Positions 48,740 to 55,851 of a stretch of 64,000 nucleotides of DNA are shown piece by piece. Source of the DNA: an uncultured Prevotella sp. (lineage in GTDB: Bacteria; Bacteroidota; Bacteroidia; Bacteroidales; Bacteroidaceae); contig CAMNPM010000004.1 of the NCBI GenBank assembly GCA_946548065.1, positions 28,769 to 92,768 of the forward strand, given 5' to 3'. Below the pieces are notes generated by a model that saw only the letters and a program-made list of their open reading frames with translations, was not told the origin of the DNA and made no database searches. The first letter of the stretch is position 1. Each line of letters opens with the position of its first letter. Made by a program: the position numbers and the translations under genes.

Positions 48740-48795
48740 CATCGAAATATCGAAGTCTCGAAACTTCGAAACCTCGAAATAACGAAACAACGAAA
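48740..48795. repeat. Octamer array (7 x 8 bp, CGAAA core), nuoL-nuoM junction
   Basis: CATCGAAA TATCGAAG TCTCGAAA CTTCGAAA CCTCGAAA TAACGAAA CAACGAAA-CA-ATG. Confidence 0.95.
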
Positions 48796-48797
48796 CA

Positions 48798-50279
48798 ATG
48801 AGTATATTAAGTTTATTTGTCGTAATTCCCGCCCTGATGCTCTTGGGCCTTTGGCTGGCCAAGAACCTTAGTCAGGTGCGTGGTGTGATGGTGGCAGGTG
48901 CCTCATGTCTGCTGGCCCTGTCCGTATGGCTTACCATCTATTTCGTTCAGCAGCGAGCCGCAGGCAATACCGACGTGATGCTGCTGACGGCTTCCACACC
49001 GTGGTTCAAGCCTCTGAATATAGCCTATTCCGTGGGTGTCGACGGCATTTCGGTGGTCATGCTGCTCCTGTCGAGCATCATCGTCTTCACCGGTACCTTC
49101 GCTTCCTGGCAGTTGAAACCTATGACGAAGGAGTATTTCCTTTGGTTCACCCTCCTCTCGACGGGTGTCTATGGCTTCTTCATCTGCACCGATATGTTCA
49201 CCATGTTTATGTTCTATGAGGTGGCTCTGATTCCCATGTACCTGCTGATAGGCGTGTGGGGCTCTGGCAACAAGGAGTATGCTGCTATGAAGCTGACCCT
49301 GATGCTGATGGGTGGCTCAGCCCTGCTGATTCTCGGCATCCTGGGCATCTATTACTTCAGTGGTGCCACTACGATGAATGTCAACGAGATTGCTGCCATG
49401 CACAATATCCCCGTTGAGACGCAGAAGATCTTCTTCCCGTTCATCTTCATCGGATTTGGCGTGCTGGGTGCGCTGTTCCCCTTCCATACATGGTCGCCCG
49501 ACGGTCATGCTTCAGCCCCTACGGCAGTGTCGATGCTGCATGCGGGTGTGCTGATGAAGCTGGGAGGCTACGGCTGTTTCCGTGTAGCCATGTACTTGCT
49601 GCCTGATGCTGCCAACGAACTGGCTTGGATATTCCTTATCCTGACCACCATCTCGGTAGTCTATGGTGCCTTCTCGGCTTGTGTGCAGACCGACCTGAAG
49701 TACATCAATGCTTATTCGTCCGTGTCGCACTGTGGACTGGTGCTCTTTGCTCTGCTCATGATGACCAAGACCTCTTGCACGGGTGCTATCCTGCAGATGC
49801 TGTCGCACGGTCTGATGACGGCCCTCTTCTTTGCCCTCATTGGTATGATCTATGGCCGCACCCACACCCGCGACATCCGCTACTTGGACGGTCTGATGAA
49901 GATTATGCCGTTCCTGGCCGTGGGCTATGTCGTGGCTGGTCTGGCCAACCTCGGTCTGCCGGGCTTCTCGGGCTTCATCGCTGAGATGACTATCTTCGTG
50001 GGTTCGTTCGAGAATGCCGACACCTTCCATCGTGTGGCTACCATCATCGCCTGTACGTCGATTGTCGTCACCGCTGTCTATATCCTGCGTGTCGTCGGTA
50101 AGATTCTGTATGGCGAGGTGAAGAACCCCCACTATCTGGAGCTCACCGATGCTACCTGGGACGAGCGTGTCGCCGTCATCTGCCTCATTGCTTGTGTGGC
50201 AGGCCTCGGACTCTTCCCCCTCTGGGCAAGCAATGTTATCAGCGATGCTGTAGGGCCCATCCTCGCGAACATCATATAA
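48798..50279 (+). CDS. nuoM: NADH-quinone oxidoreductase subunit M
   Basis: FYEVALIPMYLLIGVWG; PFHTWSPDGHASAPTAVSMLHAGVLMKLGGYG. Confidence 0.96.
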   Translation: MSILSLFVVIPALMLLGLWLAKNLSQVRGVMVAGASCLLALSVWLTIYFVQQRAAGNTDVMLLTASTPWFKPLNIAYSVGVDGISVVMLLLSSIIVFTGTFASWQLKPMTKEYFLWFTLLSTGVYGFFICTDMFTMFMFYEVALIPMYLLIGVWGSGNKEYAAMKLTLMLMGGSALLILGILGIYYFSGATTMNVNEIAAMHNIPVETQKIFFPFIFIGFGVLGALFPFHTWSPDGHASAPTAVSMLHAGVLMKLGGYGCFRVAMYLLPDAANELAWIFLILTTISVVYGAFSACVQTDLKYINAYSSVSHCGLVLFALLMMTKTSCTGAILQMLSHGLMTALFFALIGMIYGRTHTRDIRYLDGLMKIMPFLAVGYVVAGLANLGLPGFSGFIAEMTIFVGSFENADTFHRVATIIACTSIVVTAVYILRVVGKILYGEVKNPHYLELTDATWDERVAVICLIACVAGLGLFPLWASNVISDAVGPILANII

Positions 50280-50280
50280 A

Positions 50281-50336
50281 CGGTAAATTCGCCAAATAGT
50301 AAATAAATCGTAAATAGTAAATCGTTAAATCGTAAA
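50281..50336. repeat. Heptamer array (TMGTAAA), nuoM-nuoN junction
   Basis: CGGTAAA TTCGCCAAA TAGTAAA TAAA TCGTAAA TAGTAAA TCGTTAAA TCGTAAA. Confidence 0.9.
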
Positions 50337-50344
50337 TTACTTTT

Positions 50345-51826
50345 ATGGGATATAGTCAATTCTTAAATATGATTCCCGAGGCCTTCCTGGTTCTCGCATT
50401 GATTCTGGTGTTCTTTGCCGACTTCAGCCTGATGAAGAGCGAGCGCAAGAATGCCGTGCTCAGCAAGCTGACCGGAGCCTTGCTCATCTGTCTGATGCTG
50501 CTTACCACCACCGTGAGTCCCGCTCAGGCTTTTGGTGGCATGTACATCTCGTCCCAGGCCGCCAATGTGATGAAGATGATCCTGACCCTGGGAACGCTCA
50601 TCGTGGTTATCATGGCACAGCCCTGGCTCGAAGGCGGTTGCCAAATCGTAAATAGTAAATCGTCAAGTAGTAAATACAGTGGCGAGTTCTATCTGCTGGT
50701 GCTCTCGACACTGTTGGGCATGTTCATCATGATGTCCAGCGGCCACTTCCTGCTGTTCTTCCTCGGACTGGAGACAGCCTCGGTGCCTATGGCCTGTCTG
50801 GTGGCTTTCGACAAGTGGAAGCGAAACTCAGCTGAGGGTGCTGCCAAATACATTCTGACGGCTACCTTCTCCAGCGGCGTGATGCTTTATGGCCTGTCGT
50901 TCCTCTATGGCGGCGTGGGTACTCTCTACTTTGATGATGTGGCCCAGCGCATTGCCTATTTCGCTCAGTATAAGAGCCAGCTGCCCTTGCTCATCATGGG
51001 GCTGGTGTTCTTCTTCAGCGGCCTGGGCTTCAAGCTGTCGCTCGTACCCTTCCACTTCTGGACGGCCGACACCTATCAGGGTGCTCCCACACCCGTCACT
51101 GGCTATCTCTCGGTAGTCTCGAAGGGTGCTGCCGCTTTTGCTCTGATGATCATCCTTGTGAAGGCCTTCGGTCCGCTTACTCAGTATTGGGAGTATCTGC
51201 TCTACATCGTCATCGTGCTTAGCATCACCATTGCCAACCTGTTTGCCATCCGCCAGTTGGAGCTCAAGCGTTTCATGGCCTTCAGCTCTATCTCACAGGC
51301 CGGATACATCATGCTGGCCGTCATCGGTTCCGCACAGGTGGGCATGACCGCTCTGATGTATTATGTGCTGATCTATGTGGTAGCCAACATGGCTGTGTTC
51401 ACTGTCATCTCGACGGTCGAGCAGAATAATGGCGGCACCACCCAGATGTCGAGCTACGACGGACTATACCAGACCAACCCCAAGCTGGCGTTCCTCATGA
51501 CGCTCGCCCTCTTCTCGCTGGCCGGTATTCCTCCGTTTGCAGGTATGTTCTCCAAGTTCTTCGTCTTCATGGCCGCCGCCCAGCAGGGTTCCTTCTGGGC
51601 CTATTTCGTGGTGTTCATCGCTTTGGTCAATACGGTGGTGAGCTTGTACTACTATCTGCTCATTGTCAAGGCGATGTATATCAAGCAGACCGACAGCCCG
51701 CTGCCCACCTTCACGACGGCTGGCAGTACGCGTCTGGCTCTGGCCGTCTGCACCGCAGGCATCGTGCTCTTCGGCATCTGCTCTTGCATCTACGACTATC
51801 TCTTTGCAGCGTCTGCTACATTGTAG
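50345..51826 (+). CDS. nuoN: NADH-quinone oxidoreductase subunit N
   Basis: GLETASVPMACLVAFDKWKRNSAEGAAKYILTATFSSG; PFHFWTADTYQGAPTPVTGYLS. Confidence 0.95.
   Translation: MGYSQFLNMIPEAFLVLALILVFFADFSLMKSERKNAVLSKLTGALLICLMLLTTTVSPAQAFGGMYISSQAANVMKMILTLGTLIVVIMAQPWLEGGCQIVNSKSSSSKYSGEFYLLVLSTLLGMFIMMSSGHFLLFFLGLETASVPMACLVAFDKWKRNSAEGAAKYILTATFSSGVMLYGLSFLYGGVGTLYFDDVAQRIAYFAQYKSQLPLLIMGLVFFFSGLGFKLSLVPFHFWTADTYQGAPTPVTGYLSVVSKGAAAFALMIILVKAFGPLTQYWEYLLYIVIVLSITIANLFAIRQLELKRFMAFSSISQAGYIMLAVIGSAQVGMTALMYYVLIYVVANMAVFTVISTVEQNNGGTTQMSSYDGLYQTNPKLAFLMTLALFSLAGIPPFAGMFSKFFVFMAAAQQGSFWAYFVVFIALVNTVVSLYYYLLIVKAMYIKQTDSPLPTFTTAGSTRLALAVCTAGIVLFGICSCIYDYLFAASATL
50646..50674. repeat. Same TMGTAAA heptamer array, in frame inside nuoN
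   Basis: TCGTAAA TAGTAAA TCGTCAAG TAGTAAA; 21-nt exact match (50643-50663 = 50305-50325). Confidence 0.9.
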
Positions 51827-51852
51827 GCAGACTGTTCTCTCTTTGAGAGTGC

Positions 51853-51891
51853 AGCTTCGCAATCTTGCTTCGCGAGTGTCACCTCGCAGTG
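51853..51891. repeat. Three 13-bp degenerate repeats between nuoN and terminator
   Basis: AGCTTCGCAATCT TGCTTCGCGAGTG TCACCTCGCAGTG. Confidence 0.45.
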
Positions 51892-51909
51892 AGTGCCATT
51901 CATAAAATG

Positions 51910-51948
51910 AGAATCCCGCTGGGGCAGAGCCCTGGCGGGATTCTTTTT
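51910..51948 (+). terminator. Rho-independent terminator of nuo operon
   Basis: AGAATCCCGC-TGGGGCAGAGCCCTG-GCGGGATTCT-TTTT. Confidence 0.85.
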
Positions 51949-51964
51949 GCTGTGTCGTCACAGC

Positions 51965-53209
51965 TTATTTCTTCAAGTTGAATCGGATGCCCAGCTGTAG
52001 GTTCCAGTTGGCGGGGTGGTCTTTGAAGAAGTTCTGCACCTTGCTGCCGTTGTCCGGATAGTAGCGCAGTCCAGGCTCCACGTAGATGCCCAGCCACGGG
52101 GCTACATGATATTCAGCTCCTACGGCACCCCCCATCGACCATTGCGGACGGTCGCGCTGCATCTGTGTCTCCACGCCCTCAGTCACCGACTTGGCATGTA
52201 GGTTCCAGTCTATCTCCATACCCGCTGAGGCATACAGTCGCCATCGTTGTCTCTCCACGATGTCGTATTGTATGCTGAGGGGTACACCCAGATAGTGCAG
52301 TGTCTGGTCGGTACCGATGCTCACCTGTTTCATCGTGGTGCTGAAGTCCGACCGCAGTCGGGTATAAACCAGACCGGTGCCTATAGTCCATCGTGTGCTC
52401 AGCGGGTAGCTGACGGTCAGTCCTATGGATATGGGCTGACTGTGGTGCTGTCGCTCCTCATGTCCTACCAGCCAGATGGGTTCGTTGCTGTTAGCAGTGC
52501 GTGTGGGCAGATAGTCGGAGAAGTCGTAGTGCTTAGCCATCTCGGGACTCATCTGTACCCCATTGCTGTGTGTGTAGGCTAATAGTCCTCCGTTGGCATG
52601 CAGTCCGAGGCTCAGCGACTTACGCCCTTTCTTGGCTGGCTGTCGGGCTGTCGTGGGTTCCTGCTGTCGGGCTGTCATAGTTCCCTGTTGTCGGTTGGCA
52701 GGCTTGGTGCTCTGGGGGTGGGGTAGAGTGGGCTGTTGCGCTCCGTGTTGTTCACCGTTAGCATTGCCGTTGCTGGCGTCGACCATCTCGCTATGATCTG
52801 TCCTTGCATTATTGTCGGTCATCTCGCTATCATTGGTCGCCTCGCAGATCTGGCTGTCTGCGCGGTGTGGCAGGGGTGCTGTCGCCGTGCTGAGGGGGCG
52901 TTCTGCCTGTGCGGTGGCTTTCTCCATTGTCAGGACTGATGCTTGCTGCTGTGCTGTCGCTGGTGCCTGCTGCTGTGCTGTCAGTAGGGCTTGCTGTTGC
53001 TGCTTGTTGGCAGGCCATAGCCACCAGGCGGTGCTGCTGACCATTAACAGTACTGCTGCCGCACTGACCCAGCGGTGCCAGAGGGGTGTTGTCTTTGTGT
53101 GCTGCTGAGGCAACGACTGTTTGATGTCGGTCCACAGCCCTTCTGGGACGGCTGCTTCGTAGTCGGCCATCCTGTCGCGCAGTTTCTGGGTCCAGTCTTG
53201 TTGCTTCAT
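51965..53209 (-). CDS. Anti-sigma-like protein: cytoplasmic N-terminus, one TM, Q-rich linker, outer-membrane beta-barrel C-terminus
   Basis: MKQQDWTQKLRDRMADYEAAVPEGLWTDIKQSL; TM WVSAAAVLLMVSSTAWWLW; barrel SLGLHANGGLLAY..LQLGIRFNLKK; overlaps ECF sigma stop. Confidence 0.75.
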   Translation of the reverse strand: MKQQDWTQKLRDRMADYEAAVPEGLWTDIKQSLPQQHTKTTPLWHRWVSAAAVLLMVSSTAWWLWPANKQQQQALLTAQQQAPATAQQQASVLTMEKATAQAERPLSTATAPLPHRADSQICEATNDSEMTDNNARTDHSEMVDASNGNANGEQHGAQQPTLPHPQSTKPANRQQGTMTARQQEPTTARQPAKKGRKSLSLGLHANGGLLAYTHSNGVQMSPEMAKHYDFSDYLPTRTANSNEPIWLVGHEERQHHSQPISIGLTVSYPLSTRWTIGTGLVYTRLRSDFSTTMKQVSIGTDQTLHYLGVPLSIQYDIVERQRWRLYASAGMEIDWNLHAKSVTEGVETQMQRDRPQWSMGGAVGAEYHVAPWLGIYVEPGLRYYPDNGSKVQNFFKDHPANWNLQLGIRFNLKK

Positions 53210-53748
53210 AGCTTGTTGTTTTTTATATAGTTGTTGATGAGTCTGGCGAGTGTTTGTTTCGCCCTTGCGTATTGCGAGGCAGAGGTTTCGGGCTTGATGC
53301 CTAAGAGTTGGCCTATTTCGCGGTGCGACAGCTGTTGGAAGATGTATAGGTTGAGCACCGTTCTATAGCCAGTAGGCAGCTGTGCTATCAGCCTGTTGAG
53401 CACATCGGGAGGCACTCGCCCCACGTCGGGCTCCTCTTCTGCTGCCGCCTCTGGCAGATGGTCGGTCAGCAGTAGCCGGTCGTGTCGCTTCAGATGGTCA
53501 ATGGCCTGATGGGCCACTATTCGCAGCACCCACGCCTTGAGCGACCCCTCGCCGCGATAGCCAAATCGGCTGATGGTGGTCAGAATGCTGACGAAGCTGT
53601 CTTGCACCACGTCGCGAGCCGCGTCCTGGCTGCCCACATAGCGCAGTGCCGTGGCCATAGCCATGCCCGCAAAGCGTTCGTACAGTCGTTGCTGTGCGCC
53701 TTGTTCGCCACTCCTGATGCTCTCCAGCAGACGTTGCTCTGTCTCCAC
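53206..53748 (-). CDS. ECF-family RNA polymerase sigma factor
   Basis: LYERFAGMAMATALRYVGSQDAARDVVQDSFVSILTTISRF..LPTGYRTVLNLYIFQQLSHREIGQLLGIKPETSASQYARAKQTL. Confidence 0.92.
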   Translation of the reverse strand: METEQRLLESIRSGEQGAQQRLYERFAGMAMATALRYVGSQDAARDVVQDSFVSILTTISRFGYRGEGSLKAWVLRIVAHQAIDHLKRHDRLLLTDHLPEAAAEEEPDVGRVPPDVLNRLIAQLPTGYRTVLNLYIFQQLSHREIGQLLGIKPETSASQYARAKQTLARLINNYIKNNKL

Positions 53749-53764
53749 GGTATGCGTTCTCTTC

Positions 53765-54358
53765 TCAGTTCAGGCGTTTGGTGGTCACGAGTGTGAGGGG
53801 CAGTGGCGGCTCAAGTGTGTTGGCATCGTCGGTCACCAGCGAAGAATACATATTGTAAATCTTCACCTTCTGTACGCTCCACACGATGGTCCACGTGTCC
53901 TTTACCGTGTCCCACATCGAGAGAAGTGTTGCCTGTATGTCTACTCGGTATATTGTCTTGCCCACCTCCACCATGTAGTGGCTCCACTGCTCGGTGTCGT
54001 CCTGCTCGTTGTAGATGACGTCAAGCGTGTATCCATACGGACTGATGTGCCATTCTGGGTAGCTGATGTTTTTGATGTCGGCCGTCTGCTCGTTGGTGGG
54101 CAGGAAAGGACGTACCACGAATTCGTTGGGCATGTGGGCCACTGAGATGGTGTTGCCGTTGATGGTCATCTGCGTCTTGTCCACCACCTGTTGATTGACC
54201 ACCCACTGGGCTTCATACTGCGTTCCCTGCATGCTGTTCGTCATGTTGTTCTGCGCGTAGCCCGCAGGCAGTTCCGATTCTTCTTTGCTGCAGCTGCTGC
54301 AGAGGCCGAGTGTCAGCACGAGTAGCAGCAGACGGTTGAATGTTTTTTGTTTCATCAT
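53765..54358 (-). CDS. Hypothetical lipoprotein
   Basis: MMKQKTFNRLLLLVLTLGLCSSC lipobox; start reset to 54358 because the longer ORF overlaps the divergent serpin gene. Confidence 0.7.
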   Translation of the reverse strand: MMKQKTFNRLLLLVLTLGLCSSCSKEESELPAGYAQNNMTNSMQGTQYEAQWVVNQQVVDKTQMTINGNTISVAHMPNEFVVRPFLPTNEQTADIKNISYPEWHISPYGYTLDVIYNEQDDTEQWSHYMVEVGKTIYRVDIQATLLSMWDTVKDTWTIVWSVQKVKIYNMYSSLVTDDANTLEPPLPLTLVTTKRLN

Positions 54359-54509
54359 TGTGGTCGTTCGTTTTTTACTATATAAACTAATGTACGCGTA
54401 AATCCTTGCACCATACTCTCGCTGTTTAACTTTTATTAACCGATCGCCATGCAAGTTTTTTTTACTCAGCAGGTTTATGTCAATATAAACCATTTTAAAG
54501 TTAGCAGAT

Positions 54510-55769
54510 ATGATGAGAAATCTCTTAATTGCACTGCCCGTTGCCTTGGCGATGACAGCATGCAGCAGTAACAGTGACGACCAGCCCTCTCCGGTCATCT
54601 GTCCTACATCCGGTATCACCTTGACACGGACCGAGCAGGCACTCGTGGCATCGAACAACGACTTTGCCTTCAACCTCTTGCGGCAGGCCACCCCCCAGTA
54701 TGCCCCTAACGGCCCTCGCTCAGATGAAGCTGAGAAGAATCTGATACTGTCGCCCATCAGCATCACTTACGCGCTGGGCATGCTGAACAATGGTGCTGCG
54801 GGCGAGACACAGCAGCAGATTAATAAGGTGCTGGGATTCCAGGATGCCGGACAGGTCAACGAATTCTGCCGGAAGATGTACCATGAGGCTCCCCGTCTGG
54901 ATGAGAGCACCAAGGTGTCCATCGCCAACAACATCTATGTGAACCAGGGTTATGAGCTGCGCCCGGCATTCGTGGAGAAAGCTCTCAGCTACTACGATGC
55001 GCAGCCCGAGACGCGCAACTTCCACGACGGTCAGACCATGAACGTCATCAACCAGTGGGCCAGCAGCCACACCAACGGTATGATCAGCAAGGTGCTTAAT
55101 GAGGATACGTTCAACCCCGATGCGGTGAGCTATCTGCTCAATGCCACCTACTTCAAGGGCGAATGGAGTCGGAAATTTAATAAGTCGCAGACCCACAAGC
55201 AGCCGTTCCGTGGTTTAACGAGCGTCAGTCAGGTGGAGATGATGAGTCTGGAAGCCCGTTTCAGCTACACCAGCGATGATGACTGCAAACTGCTACAGCT
55301 GCCTTACGGCAACGGTGCCTACTGCATGACCATCCTGCTGCCCAACAGTCAGACGGCCACGCTTGCCCAGCTGAGAGCGAAGCTTACCTCTGTGTACTGG
55401 CAGCAGTTGCTGCGGCAGTGTACCAACGAGGATGTCGTGGTCCAGTTGCCCCGCTTTGAGGCACAGACCGACACCGACCTGATTAGCTACCTGTCTGCAC
55501 TCGGCATGTCCAGGGCTTTCGACCCATATAATGCTGAGTTCCCAGACTTCTGCAACCGCTCCACCTACATCGGAATGATGAAGCAGGCGGCCCGCATCCG
55601 TGTCGACGAGGAAGGTGCCGAGGCTGCTGCCGTCACTACCACAGGCATGTGTACGACTAGCATTGACTACTACAGGAAAAGTTTCATTGCCGACCATCCC
55701 TTCCTCTATGTCATCAGTGAGCAGTCTACCGGAGCCATCTTCTTCATTGGCCAGTACACCGGCAACTGA
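54510..55769 (+). CDS. Serpin-family protease inhibitor, lipoprotein
   Basis: MMRNLLIALPVALAMTACSS; LILSPISITYALGMLNNGAAGETQQQI; hinge RVDEEGAEAAAVTTTGM; FIADHPFLYVI. Confidence 0.93.
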   Translation: MMRNLLIALPVALAMTACSSNSDDQPSPVICPTSGITLTRTEQALVASNNDFAFNLLRQATPQYAPNGPRSDEAEKNLILSPISITYALGMLNNGAAGETQQQINKVLGFQDAGQVNEFCRKMYHEAPRLDESTKVSIANNIYVNQGYELRPAFVEKALSYYDAQPETRNFHDGQTMNVINQWASSHTNGMISKVLNEDTFNPDAVSYLLNATYFKGEWSRKFNKSQTHKQPFRGLTSVSQVEMMSLEARFSYTSDDDCKLLQLPYGNGAYCMTILLPNSQTATLAQLRAKLTSVYWQQLLRQCTNEDVVVQLPRFEAQTDTDLISYLSALGMSRAFDPYNAEFPDFCNRSTYIGMMKQAARIRVDEEGAEAAAVTTTGMCTTSIDYYRKSFIADHPFLYVISEQSTGAIFFIGQYTGN

Positions 55770-55851
55770 GCTCCGTCATAGCGAAGTCCAACTCACAACT
55801 GTTATACACAATTACGCCGGCTCGATGCGGACATCGGGCCGGCGTTTTGTC

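Noticed and set aside
54358-54766. N-terminal extension of the 53765-54766 minus ORF
   Set aside because: It overlaps the divergent serpin gene and promoter region; the lipoprotein signal begins at 54358.
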